NCBI GenBank assembly: GCA_963693085.1
Contig: OY856410.1
Span: forward strand, 1,331,656,304 to 1,331,720,303
From: Alisma plantago-aquatica
Taxonomy: Eukaryota; Streptophyta; Magnoliopsida; Alismatales; Alismataceae
DNA: 64,000 nt
Direction: 5' to 3'
Position numbers and translations under genes: made by a program. Below are positions 35,346 through 48,559 of this stretch, piece after piece. Numbering within the stretch: position 1 is the stretch's first letter; each line of letters opens with the position of its first letter. The notes below the pieces were generated by a model. The model worked only from the letters and a program-made list of their open reading frames with translations. It was not told where the DNA came from and did no database searches.

Positions 35346-38300
35346 AGACATAAACCCCTAACAAGGATTTCATCCCCGAAATCCCGAGCGGAAAGAAGAT
35401 GGGTGTTACTTGCGCATCGCATCATACATCCTAGAAAAGCTCCTAAGTGTCACAGATATGTGGACGACATACTTGCTCTTCTCCCAGAGCCACTCAGAGT
35501 TTCCTTGTACTGGTCACAGACTCAACCCTCTGTCTCATCATCCTTTGTCTGGTAACACTCATAGACACTGGAACATCACATGCAACTTGTATTACTCAGG
35601 TATCAGTTCCTTCTACTGATGTATCACATTCCTTTTTACATTTCCTGTGACGTCCCCAGATTTTCTAGAACTTAAACTGATGTGTGACGTCCAAATTGAA
35701 ACCTCACCTCAGTGAGAATCCCAATTTAAACATCCTCAACAAGGCTAAGAAGAAGAAAATCAGAGGAGGTCAAAAGGAAACAATCAGTAGTACATGTACA
35801 TGAACAATAATAAAACCATACACACATGTTCACCATTCAACATATAATTACAACATGAATTGTTACACCACCTGATATTACATATTGAACAGCAAACTAT
35901 ACATATACATGTACTACCACTAAACAAAAGGATCGTAAGACAACAGGTCCACCTATACATCAGCTCGCCACACAACTCTCACTATCTTGGATCTTCAAGA
36001 GCAGAAGACCACAACCTAAACAAAAGATTACATGTGGTACACGTCAGCACAATATTCAAGAATATTGTACTGAGTACGCCTACGTGTCCTTTATATACCT
36101 CTCATCATATCTTGACAATAAGATAAAACGAATACTTGGCAGTAACAGAAGAATATAAGAAAAGCATATACTTGCACAAAGATATTCATTAGAAAAATAG
36201 AACACATATTTTTAAGCTCATTTTCCATTATATGCTTGTGCATCTGCCTACCAATGGGATAGATGCATATAGGCCTCCTGATCTGCTTACCAAAGAGATA
36301 GATCATTGTACATGTGATCTGCTTACCAAAGAGATAGATCACTCACTAGCACTATGCTTACCAAAGAGATATAGTTCTTTCATATAATGGAACAAATATT
36401 TTATGTTTGATGTGCTCATAATCATAAGTATGAAAAGCTCAAACAACATAGTATACAAGAACAATCATTTCAATCAATACCAAGTCTTTACTAATATATA
36501 ACACAAGCATATTATATAATAAGACAAGTAAGAGGTAATGGTGTACCTTCCAAAGAGATAACCTAATCATCATATATTCCTCAGGTCACTCTAACCTTGT
36601 TCATCCCTGATTAAGGCAAGATCATAAACTATCATTAGGTTCTCATCATCTTAGATCTCATCTTAACCCTAATTGTATCCATTTTAGGGTTTACTTAACT
36701 CATTAGGATATTCTCATTATTACTTTCATTCTTGTCTTAGAATTATCATACTGATGTCATTTTTCAGATTATGGTTCATCATTTGAACATTAGGTTCCAT
36801 ATCCTTTTTGTGCACATTTTAACCTTAGATTACATCATTAACCTAAATTAGGGTTTTAAACCATGTATTATGGGTCAACTTCATATAACATGAATTTCGT
36901 GCATATAATTGATATCAGAGTTCCACATTAGCTTCCAGTTACTGATATTAGGGATTTCTATAAATTTCATCATTTATTGATCATCAATGTATTTATTACA
37001 TTTTAATTAGGGTTACTATCCCTAATTATCCATATTGAGCAAATTACATAATTTTGTACATCAACATGACCATATCTGCATTATACACATGATTATAGAC
37101 TTACTAACATTTTTCCATAATTTTTATATCATCATTTACTATTTATTAGTCATGGACTAAGCATAATACGTCTTACATGATATCACTGATATAAAGCATT
37201 AAAAGGCTGATATTATGCTTCCATATTATTCTATGCATTTTTATGAACATTTTGGTACCTTGTTTGTATTTTTCTGATAAGCGGGCTAATTTCTATGAAT
37301 TATATAAGATCTGGTAAATTATAGAATATTTACCTTTTTCAGCAAATCATGTCTCGCCACGTGGCTCTTTGGGTGAGGCGACCTCCATATCTTAGATCAC
37401 ATTGAATCGGTCGATCCGCGTTGGTTTGGGATCGGTTCACTGACGGATCGCGGTCTAGATTGATGTGGTTTGTGATTGGGCCGCTTGGTTCACTGGCTAG
37501 ACCAATTGGTCCTCTCTTTACTTGCTCACAAACTCCCGCGATCAGGATTGCGGCTCTATTCTTTTGTGAGCAGGTCCTCCGCTGCCTCACTTCTCTCTGG
37601 CGAGCGATTGACGAAGTGATGGTGCTCCTCACTAGCCCTTGTGACTGTGATAAGCTTCGAGGACATTTCACCAACCTCCCCGACCTCACTCGTCCTTGGA
37701 TTTGCCTCTAGAGCTTCACAACCAGGAGCTCGCCGGCCATAGTGACTGTCGCGGTGTTAGGAAAGGGGGAAAACATCCCTAGGGATGGAAAACGTCAGGA
37801 AATCCTCCCTAAAGCACCACATTACCTCCCTGAGCTCGCCCATGTCCTTCAGTCGTAGTGAGAAGCTCTACGAACGAGCCTCCGAGCTTCATCTTCAAGC
37901 TTCGGCCAACCAGGGTCGATCAACCACGGAACCACCATCGCAGGTCACACAAGTGCCTGCACTCATCTCCTCATACTCCAATCTCCCTTTTTATCTACAC
38001 ATCTTCGTTTGATCCCCTCTCTGCCTCCATTATCTGCTCCCAGCCATGACCTGCTCTCTGTGGTGGAGAGACGCTAGCAACGGAGGGCTCATTCTCTCTG
38101 TTTACATGCTCTCTCGAACTGAATGAAGGGTTAAACGACTCGTCGCAAAGGGGCGACCTCAACTACTCGGTCACTTCTCACCCACACCCCACGATCAACG
38201 AGAACCATGACATCATGGTCCTAGCCTGTGGTCAAAGAGGTAATCGTAAGGTTAGGGACAACACGGGGGCCCTTGATCTTCAATCCAGTGGTCTAAGTGA

Positions 38301-41300
38301 GTCCCTCACTTGAGCCTATCCGCGACTTACTCAAGTTAGTGATCCCAGCCAAAAGATCATATATGGATGGCTGAGATTGGCCACGCAGGCCCAACCCAAC
38401 CCAACCCAAAGGGGCGTGACACACCCTAAATTAGGAAAAAGCTTTTAAACTTGTTCTATTAATCCTCAAAATGCACATTATTTCACAAATTTCAAACCTT
38501 AGTAACTTCCTCTAGATCATCCAATTGCCACCAAATTTTAACCATCGCTTCCTCACTAAACAAGGTACATTGTACACGAATTTGGTGCCAAAAATCAATT
38601 GTTAGACCATTCAATAAAATACTTCAAAAAGGCATAAAGTTAAGGAACTTGATCATAATATACTTATCATTTGCCATCCAACTTTGACAAAACACTTGGA
38701 ACTCCCAAAACAACTCAACGCATATGACTTCACCTATGTCATTGGATATTTAAGGGTTCTAAAAGTCCACTCCATCACATCCTACACACCTTAAAAGAAA
38801 TTTCATCCTCGAAAAATGCCAGAAACCCCACTTTATCACATTTCCGCTGCACTACCCTGATCCCACAGGTTTGATACTTTAGCTTCGCATAACTTGTAGT
38901 CACCATCCTTCTGCCATATATGTTTCAATTGTTCCTTCTCTTTTTCACCAAGGATGTCTCTACTCAAGGGGGATCTTTCTCAGAAGAGGTTATCACAAGA
39001 TACATACTCTACAAAACACTTGTATGCATATGACATGGCTCATACGGCACCTCACTGTGTATCGCTTAAGGCTAAACACAAAAAGGAGTTAAACATCTTA
39101 GTTAACAACAACCACATCATCTCGGTTTCAATCCTTTCATGTGTTCACGACAGCTCCCAAGAGCACAACGAGTACCAACTCGAATGGTAACAGATATACA
39201 TTATCTCAGCTGATCAGGATAGGATTCTCACCCCTTGTTCATCCATCTCTAACTGATGTACATCCTGCCTGGGTCTTTCGTTACTTGAAACTTAGCTAGG
39301 AGTATTCCAAGGAATCAGGCTCAACTAGATGAACTTTCCCAAGATGAATTTACAACACTTCTTTCCCTTGGGTGCATATCTTTCGGTGTTATGTTTATGC
39401 GGAGCATAAACCCCTAACATATGATAGCCACACTATAGGCACTGAGCCAGATCAAACCAAAGCCAACCTCTCTTCCTGAGACAACTTCACACCTTTCTAA
39501 GGATATCTATTCCCAGGGTTATAACGATCCTTGACATGTCACACAAAAAGGGATTCACCCGACTGTCACATCCAGGAGAAGAAAGGATACGGAGAAGAGT
39601 ATACTTCATCTTGCACAACCAGGTTATCAACAAGGTGCTCGACAACAGGCTATGTCTCTTCTGACTAATCAAAAGGAAGCATCTGCAAAACATGCTATAA
39701 GCGTTCAGTGGAGGGTAACTCCTAAACTAGATCAATAGAAGCAGATAAGAGGTATGAAGAAGACAAAGCAGAAGAGATTAACTCCATCCGTCCTGCTAGC
39801 ATACCCTGGTCATCTTACTGTTTCTGGCCAGCTCATGCCTCGAGGTCTAACTGTTACATGTTCCCATCTGCTGCCTGGTCACACCATCCGGTCCTCACTT
39901 ACTTATCCTTATCAACGTTCGTCTATGATGCTGAACTGCTACTTCGAGGGTTACCACATAGATCCAGACTAATAAAACAAGCTTCAAGCTTGTGGGTGCA
40001 AGGTGAAGGCAGATCTATCAGGATGGTTCACCACCATACCTTCACTTATCTAAGCATCTTGATTCTTAACAACCCCTTACCAGAAGGCACATTCTCATCT
40101 TCCCATTTGCTTGGAACTTCATATATTAGTTTTCCCTTACCTTGGTATCCATCTCTTGAGTCAAAACTCATCACTTCTAGATCTTCTTTACAGTCTACCA
40201 TTGTCACAGGTTCAAAACATGTTAATAGGATCCTATCGTCATCATCTATCACAGATATCTCTATCTTGGAAACTAAGGTCCAAGATCAACTGATACTTTT
40301 TGATGTATCCAACCAGAGGTCACTGCAAAGGCATACACATCAAGTGACACAAGGTCCACTTGACAGCCACTCCCTCGAAAGGAAGGGACACAAAGGAACA
40401 AACTCCTCCCATCAACCCATCGAAATCTATGGTTTCATATCAAAGGGGAGGGTATTATCACTTTCTTTAATCCTTACATGAGTTTTTCAACCATTTAACC
40501 ATCGATAAACATTGTTCCATCTGGTTTCATCCGATTTCTTCTTAGTTTCCTTGCACTCAGCATAGAAAACATCAAGACCATTATGTGTTATTATTCTCCT
40601 TATCTTGTCATCATTTCATCATACTCATGGTTATTTCCTGATTATATCAGATGTTTATTTCCTCTTGGTTAAAAAGATCATTACTCTACACATATTCTTT
40701 ATTGAACAGGGGTCATCTCCCTTGTTCTCTTTTTCTTATCATGAATTTGCACATTATACTTTCTCATTTCTACTTACGTTTATTGGCTGGTCTGAGATTA
40801 TCTCAGGTTCCATCTTGTTTACTCATCACTTGTTCTTCTCTTTCTTCTAACTTTATCTTTGCTTTCAGGTACTTTCTTTATTTTGTGTAAGTTTTACGCT
40901 TTTACTTACCTTGTAATCACATATTAGTCTGTCTTTTGTCACGTATATCTCTTGAGATTACGATTTCAAGAGCTTATCTCATCATATTCTTATATAGATT
41001 TAGGTTTCATAGAACGGTTACTTCCTCTTTTGATTATCAAGCATCCATGCTTCAAGAGGTTATGGTGCATTTATTTACTTCCTTTATAACAAGATGAAGG
41101 TATTAGCATCATATTCCTGATTTGTTATACTCTTTAGATTGCTCCAGAATGACTACTTGATCAGAGTAATCAAGGAGAAAAAATTCTAAGGCTCCACACT
41201 TACCTATGTCTTCAATATTTGAATACCTGGCCAGGGCATCAAGTACTGAGATTAGGTAGTATGCACCATATTTTATGTCACGGTCCAACCTTAGACACCA

Positions 41301-41363
41301 TCCTAATCATAGTCCTAGTGTCCCTGTAGATTCAACGAACCTAGAGCTCTGATACCAAACACT
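35346..41363. other. Non-coding interior of large LTR element
   Basis: No gag, protease, reverse transcriptase, RNase H or integrase motif is visible on either strand. The longest frames (39858-40481 plus, 37339-37689 minus) have no recognisable domain. Bases 35646-38421 begin tgtgacgtcccc and end ggggcgtgaca, which look like the two ends of a gypsy LTR (TG...CA, near-inverted termini). The flanking five bases (tttcc and caccc) do not match, so a solo LTR cannot be proved. Confidence 0.55.
41346..41357 (-). other. Primer-binding site (initiator tRNA-Met) of large element
   Basis: On the minus strand this reads TGGTATCAGAGC, complementary to the 3' end of plant initiator tRNA-Met. It lies six bases inside the LTR edge at 41364 and fixes the orientation of the element. 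Confidence 0.85.
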
Positions 41364-44300
41364 TGAAACACCCCATCCACAAAAAAACATGATTACTTGC
41401 TAACCAGCGAATTACCGAAAAACATGGGAAATTAAAACTGATTTACAACAAGCACCACAAGGTGAAACATATAATATCTGATCCAACATTTTTCATTTCA
41501 TAGCATGTTTCCAAGATGCTACAACATAGTTTCCCATCATCTCGTTACATGAAATAACTGTTTGTCATGATGCTTTACATCAGGATACATACCGAAAACT
41601 GTACATCAATCATTGTACAAGAAACATCGAAAAGCTCTCCCAAAAACCTGAGTGTATAGGGATGACACATAGGACTCTACTTCTAGACACTATCTATTCC
41701 ACCATATATGATACCTCTGCATACCATATGTAACCACATGACCTTCATCTTGCCAGGCACGTCCACCTAAAAAGGGTTATTAACCAGCGGGGTGAGACAC
41801 ACAGTCCCAGCGAGAAACATAACCCTCTACCAACTTTATTATGATAACAGATAACTGATAGAAGTGGATTATAAGAGCAACATGTTGAGCAGTGATAATC
41901 TTACCAGCAATCTTACCAAGATACTCATGAGGCCTATATCCAAATACTCTTTTTGGAACATGATTGACAAGATAAGTTGTATATGAATTCTCCACATAAT
42001 ACAAGGTTCATATGGTAAACTGCATATCGTACCTGGTTTAACAGTACAAACAAGGCCTCAACCAATGTTCCGTATTTTCCCTACATAAGATACTATACAT
42101 CTTGTTTACAAATTATTATGCCCTAAAGAAGTGAGCCTTCCCTGCTCAAATCCAACCATTGGCTGCGAAGCCCAATCCGGTGCCATACAAGGTTAAAGGA
42201 GATCCAGATTCCATGACCTTACCTTCTCATGGTCAGTACATGAATCATCAAGCAAGACTGCAGTCTTATGCTTATAGGGCCTCAGCCTCTGGGTAAGCTC
42301 CACAAGTTACCCGTACATACATCCGAGCCATGAACGCATCATGCTCATCATCACATATCCTGAGCCATGGGTCTGTTCACCATGCTCCATATATCCTGAG
42401 TCTTCAACCACAGTTGCACTCAAACCCTCCTATTTTAGGCTAGGGGAAACCTCGCATATTCAACAATATGCGCTCTAGGTAATCCTACAGGATAAACCTG
42501 TTTCACCATCACCAAATACTGACGGTAATGGTTCTATGGCCAGGGTAACTACATGAGAGATTCATATGTAATTAGTTAATGCATTTTGAGTAGATTGTTG
42601 GGGTAATCAAGTTATATTGAACAGCCAAACATATATATAGAATATGAACAACATTAGATCTCATTGTATTGATGTTATACTTCCTTTGTTGTTCTCATTA
42701 CCCTCAACAATCATCATATCACCATGGGACATGAATCCCTCATACATCACACAATGTCACTGCCTCTCAAGGCTTTCACATCATACATCATCATGGGATC
42801 TCAATCCCTCTGTCACATATTGCCACTGCCCGTCAGGGCTTATTGCATCAGCATTTTGAGAACGCATCCCTTATCTCAACATCAGCATTATGGGAACGCA
42901 TCCCTCAACTAGGCACTCAGCCTTAATCAGGTCCTCAGACCTTTCACATTATACTTGTTGTTACATGTTATCTTTTCAACAAACTTATCATCATTATTAT
43001 TCAGTCATTGCACATTCATCAAGTGCTACATAAAGCACATAATCATATAATCACCATAGCTCTTTCTTGGCTATGAATTCAATATACCAGCATAGTTAGC
43101 TTGCATACAAAGAGATAAATGGATTTCTGAACATAGAACATATTGGGATTATCATGCTATCAGGAATTCATGTTTATAGAATTGGAACATAATCCATGTT
43201 CATATATACATGAGATTCAAGGTTGTAAATGCAAGAAATGTAATTACATTATCATTACCAAACTGTGAGCACCTATCATGCCCCATATCTCATGAGCATA
43301 TCTTTGATTATCATATCATCAAGATTAAGGTTTATACATTGGTATATTCTTTCATCATTATGAACATATGTAGATTAAAGTCATGACTGGTGTATTCAGC
43401 AATACACCACAGCTATCAAGTCAGGGATATCCCACTGTATCCCGCATCTTCAACTATTAAGCACATCATCCCTAAGGATTATCTTAAGGATCATACACCA
43501 TGAACCACCATCCAACCTTATCAAAGGTTCATCTATCGTTACCCATAAATAACCATTGCACAAAGGTCCACAACCCATTTCATCTTTTCTCATCATACTT
43601 TTATTATTAAACATGAGCACACATCATGGCCCATACCTGTGGTCATATACTTGTGTCACATTATCATGTGTAGTAACATCATATCCTTCCAAACATATCG
43701 GGTTCACAACCTATCATCTTATCTCATTATTAGCATAGGTGCAGGGCTCAAGGTGATTAAACCATATCATATGTATCATTGTTATCAACATAGATGTGAC
43801 CACATATATTAGCTATATGCATTTCAGGTCATCAGAACCATCACCAAAGCTCCCGCAACCCTCACTAAAGGTCTGACGAGCAGCGCCATCCTTCGCCAAA
43901 GGATGTGCCCGGTATAGAAATACCCTTACCAAAGGTATAACGGTTAGGGTTTCCAACCCGAAGGCAACTCACCACCAGATCGGCCAATCACTGCACATCC
44001 TCTATCGTGCATCAAGGTTCCATTAGCACTCATGGTTTCAGGCAACCATTACCAAGGTATAACGTGTAGCATTATTATGGCTATCAGCCAAGGGTCTAAC
44101 GTGAACCAAGCTAGGGTTAGGGTTAGGTTTCACTATCGTCTAACCTTCACCATGAGCCATATCAAACAAAGGGGTGTCACTCAAGGCGCCCCTATCGTGC
44201 AACCATCTCAACATCATCCAAAGGTTAACCCTATCAGCCAGGGTACCCATGACACCCAAGAACGGTGTCATGCATGGCCATGAAGCAGCATAACGACCAG

Positions 44301-46739
44301 CATCTAGGGTTAGCATGTTGGGCATCAAGCCATATCATCCAACACTTCATATAAGGCAAAGCTCGACTAAGACATGGTGGTATCGGCCGAAGCCATCCGG
44401 GGCACCAAACCATATCGCCCAAGCTCATCTAAACAATGATAACAGCCAAGGTTGTGTCGGGCACCAAGATACCAAATCCTATCGGCCAAGACCATCTCAA
44501 GACAAGGGGGTGCATCAGGCATCCTCTGTACATGGTGTATCGTCCAACCATCTCTACTAGGTGTATCGGGCAACCACCTCCACAAGGTGTATCGGAAGCA
44601 ACCTCTACAAGTTATATCGGGCAGGGCACTCAACATAGTGTGTCACCCAACCATCATCTACACAAGGGATGTTGACCAAGGGACCATAACGGGCACTAAC
44701 TAAGCTTCAACTAGGCATATCAGCTAGGGATACAAGGATCATCCAATCACCCAAACAAGCATATCTGCCAAGGATTACACCTCAAGGACATATTGTGCAT
44801 TAAGGGTAGACAACTCATGTCGCTCCAAAGCAACTCTAACTCCCATGCTAGGGTTGCGGCTTCTATATCAGCCAAGATACAAGGATCTGGGTTGTGTCGG
44901 CCAACTACCAATTCACTTATCACCATATCAGGCAGAAGGGCCTAAGGACCACAAGATCCATAAAGAGTTAACATATCATATCGTCCAAGACTTAACCCTA
45001 ATGAGGGTATCGGGCAACATACTCAAAATGTCACCAAGGAAACACATGTCAGCCAAGAGCCCATCCAGGGGTCTAGCAAACATGTCGCCCAAACCCTAAC
45101 TCTAGGGTGGATAAGGGATATAGGGCACCAAGGTAAAATTATTACCAACTCATCATATCATACATACATCTAGGTCATAGGATCACCTTCCAAGTCCAAG
45201 GAGAGAAAGGGGTATTGCCATATCTATCAAGTGAAGCATAAGCTATAGAACAAGGTATTGTATCGGGCAAGCAAACCATATCGGGCAACCTAGTTGTCGG
45301 CCAAAGACTTTTTCCGTGCAAGTCATATTCAACCTCTAGCCATTTGAGCATTAAGTAAAAGAAAAACAACATATGGTCAGTAGTAAAACGTGATTATCTC
45401 TATCAAATTAGATATCATGCTCCACATGCATAAACATCATAAAGATGGATACCAATTTAAAGAACAAGATCAATATATGAGCATATGAAGAGTATATACA
45501 ATAGAGATGGTTGAGAGTTATGTAACCTGCCTTAAGAGGATCTCCATTAAAGGCACAAAGCTCCATGATCCAAGCACACATTCTTCCTCCATGAGATCCA
45601 TCCATCTGAAGCTCAAAGCTTGCCTTCGGCTCCAACATCAACACCTCAAGAATCAAAGGAAGAAGAAGAAGGTACCATGCTTATATATAGTTCAGGAAGA
45701 AGAAAAGAGGGGAGTTAATCACAGCCATGCCTACTATTCTTAAGGTCCCATCCATGATCGAGAGTGAAAGGAGGAGATGAAGAAGAAGGAACAAGAAAAA
45801 GCTAGCAAGGAAGCATAACTCACCAAGGTCAGATCTTGAATAAGGAGTTTCCATGGCCAAGGAGCTCGCCCTCCTAAGCTCCACGGGAGTCTCCCTTTAG
45901 CTCCCCAGCTCCCATGCTCATCCCAAACAAGAAGGGGAAAGAAGTTGGCCGAAAAAGGATTGCTTGGCTAAGGAGGAAGGGAGTTATATACACCAAGGAA
46001 GAGAGAGGTAGCAAGGGAGAGGTGTCATAACCACATAAACCAAGGTGCCACTTACTCTAGCTCATAACGCCACTTGTTGCCACCCTAGAAGCTCATGCAT
46101 GGCCTGGTGATACACTCTAGAATGTGTATCATGCAGCTGGGCAGCTTCCATGGCCGATACACCCCTATTGGGTGACACACCTTCATGTCCTAGCCGATAC
46201 ACTAAAGACAAGGTGACATATGTAACACATATATGTTATAAAGACCATATAAAGATGTTACTCTTCAACTATCAACCAAACAAGGTACTCCAACCTCCAT
46301 CCTCGTCCTAGGTGATGCCAAACAGAAGCAAGAAGACTCTAGGGCTGATAAATTGCATATTGACCCTCCACTTTGGGTAATTTGCAATTTACACCAAAAC
46401 TAGCACACAAAGCACAAGCTTCAACCAACCAAGCTCAAAATTGGAACATAGGTCCTCCATAAGGATCCCTACCTCATCATTCTATTTCTAATGATGCAAG
46501 AGAACAAAAGGCATGCTTTACATGTGACATATTGCAATATAACCCCTTGCTTTGGGTAAATTGCACTTTGGTCCAAAATAAGCAAACATTGCTCAAACAG
46601 CATCCAAACGGGACCAAACTGGAAACGTGAACTTGTCACATGATATCAAAACATCTAGAGAGATTCAATTAAGGTTCTAAGCACCTTTCATAAGCAAAGA
46701 AAAGAGGGTTAGCCCAAAACTTGGGTCAGGGTCCTTACA
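41364..46739 (-). repeat. 5' LTR of large element, 5376 bp, uninterrupted
   Basis: It is alignable throughout with the left LTR and shows the empty site (45256-45262, ttgtatc) that corresponds to the nested insertion at 27718-33860. It should contain the element promoter on the minus strand, but I could not pick out a certain TATA box. Confidence 0.88.
43900..45130 (+). repeat. Degenerate 'tatcggccaa' motif field in 5' LTR
   Basis: This is the counterpart of 26340-27620, with the same succession of tatcg-containing words. Confidence 0.6.
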
Positions 46740-46744
46740 ATATC
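46740..46744 (+). repeat. Target-site duplication of large LTR element, right
   Basis: ATATC, the partner of 23820-23824. Confidence 0.85.
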
Positions 46745-48463
46745 ACAATGTACCATATCCACACAAAGTGACAAATCATTATTCAAGAAGAAGTCAATAT
46801 TTTGGGATCTTCCTTATTGAAGTTCTTTGGCAGTTAGGCATTGTATCGATGTCATGAATGTTGAGAAAAATGTCTGTGATAGAGTCATTGGTACTCTGTT
46901 GAATATACTAGGTAAGACTAAAGATGGGATCAAATCTAGAATGGACCTACGTGAAATGGGAATAAGGACAAAATTAACATAAGTAGTTAGTACTTATCGA
47001 AGAACATATTTTCCTCCTTCTTGTTACACATTGTCTAGAAAGGAGAAGAAAGCTTTTTGTGAGTGCTTGTTTAATGTTAAGGAACCACAGGGTTACTCTT
47101 CCAACATTCATAGATTGGTATCAATGAAAGATTTGAAGGTGATAGGTCTTAAATATCATGATTGTCACACTCTAATGAAACAAATATTACTCGTGGCCAT
47201 TTGATCTATACTTTCGAAGCATGTAAGGTTTGCAATCACTAGACTTTGTTTCTTCTTCAACTGTCTCTGTAGCAAAGTTATTGATCTTGAGAATCTCAAT
47301 AAATTGCAAAGAGAAGTGGTTGTTACCCAATGTCATCTTGAGATGTATTTTCCTCCTTCATTCTTTAATATCATGGTACATCTTGTTGTCCACTTGATTA
47401 GGGAAGTGAAAATGTTGGGACCAATTTTCTTGCATTGGATGTATTCTTTTAAACGATACATGAGCATTTTTAAAGGTGATGTTCGAAAATGTTATCAGCT
47501 TGAAGGGAGTAATAATGAGGATTATGTGGTGAGAGAGTTTATGGATTTTTGCAATGACTTTCTGAGTGGTAATGATGCTCCTATAAATGACAAAATATTG
47601 AGGAGTATTCTAGAAAAGGGATTTTAGGATCACATATGAATGTAATCAGCCGTGAGCTGTTGGAACAAGCTCACATGTATATTTTACACAACATCGATGA
47701 AGTGAGTGTTTATATCATAGAACATACCAATTTCATCAAGAAACAATATCCTTGATCCAATTCATGCTAGAGAGCATAACAAGACATTTATTAAGTGGTT
47801 TAAAGATAAAGGTTTACATCAACTATCTCAAACGTCAAATAATATTGCTAAAAATATCAAATGCCTCGAATTCAAACCAAAAATGAATGTTATGTCTTCT
47901 AAAGGGTTTGACATAAATGGGTTCTCATATTACACAAAGTGTCAAGATGATAAGAGCGTCGTCTGATACAGTGGGGTCAACCTTCAAGCATCTTCATTGT
48001 TTTTTTTTCTAGTGTGAAAGATAAGAATCCATAGGAAGCTAAAATGTCATACTACAGTGTCATTGAAGACATATGAGATTCAGACTACATAGATTTCATA
48101 ATTTCACTCTTTAAGTGTAATTGGGTTGATAACACCAAAGGAGTTATAGTGGATGAATTGGGTTTCACATTAGTGAATTTTGAAAAGATTGGTGAGAAGG
48201 GTGAACCATTAATATTGGCATCACAGGTGAAACAAGTATTTTATATCGATGATCCTGCAAATGAAAAATGGTCAGTTGTTCATCATGGTAAAAGACAGTT
48301 CATTGAAGATCCTATAGACAAAGAAGACTACTATGATAAGTATGATGACTCAAGTCCATTTTCAGTTGGGTTTCCAACACCAAATATTGAAGCTAATGAT
48401 GAATTCTATGTGCATAGAGATCACACCGATGAAATTTTAATTGATAAAAGATCTCAATATTAG
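46740..48463 (+). pseudogene. CACTA TNP2 C-terminal part with DUF4218 and DUF4216, after the insertion
   Basis: The reading frame resumes with QCTIS...FWDLPYWSSLAVRHC and IDVMNVEKNVCDRVIGTLLN. DUF4218-like blocks follow: AFCECLFNVKEPQGYSSNI, LVSMKDLKVIGLKYHDCH, RFAITRLCFFFNCLCSKV, LEMYFPPSFFNIMVHLVVHL and LHWMYSFKRYM. Bases 47640-47950 are decayed but still show AHMYILHNIDEV. The last frame contains SYYSVIEDI, FKCNWVDNTKGVIVDELGFT and KQVFYIDDPANEKWSVV, a DUF4216 domain, and stops at 48463. Stops and shifts at about 46979, 47204 and 47627 show that it no longer encodes one protein. Confidence 0.85.
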
Positions 48464-48559
48464 AGGCATGTTTTTATTTTTTTAAATGTTAAATGTTAAT
48501 TTTTTTTGTATGTTAAATGTTAACTATTAAATGTTTGATTGTTTATTGTATGGCACTTT

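Larger units (their letters stand above)
23825..46739 (-). mobile_element. Large non-coding LTR retrotransposon (LARD-like), 22.9 kb with nested insertion
   Basis: Two long direct repeats bound this region: 23825-35345 (including a nested element) and 41364-46739. Both begin TGAAACACCCC and end TCCTTACA, so they run TG...CA. The flanks carry a 5-bp target duplication ATATC at 23820-23824 and 46740-46744. A primer-binding site for initiator tRNA-Met lies against the right LTR, so transcription is on the minus strand and the right repeat is the 5' LTR. The 6.0-kb internal region (35346-41363) shows no gag or pol. Long LTRs with a non-coding interior define LARDs. The enzymes must come from another element. 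Confidence 0.88.

Noticed and set aside
36091..36370. Short repeats 'cttaccaaagagatagat' as a CRISPR-like array
   Set aside because: Only four or five irregular copies with no regular spacers. It is a small plant retroelement minisatellite.
35646..38421. Solo LTR of a gypsy element inside the LARD
   Set aside because: The termini look right, but flanking bases tttcc and caccc are not a target duplication. It was kept only as an LTR-like block.
39858..40481. 207-residue frame in the LARD interior as a gene
   Set aside because: Ser/Leu/His-rich composition without motifs. It is an open frame in an element interior that codes for nothing recognisable.
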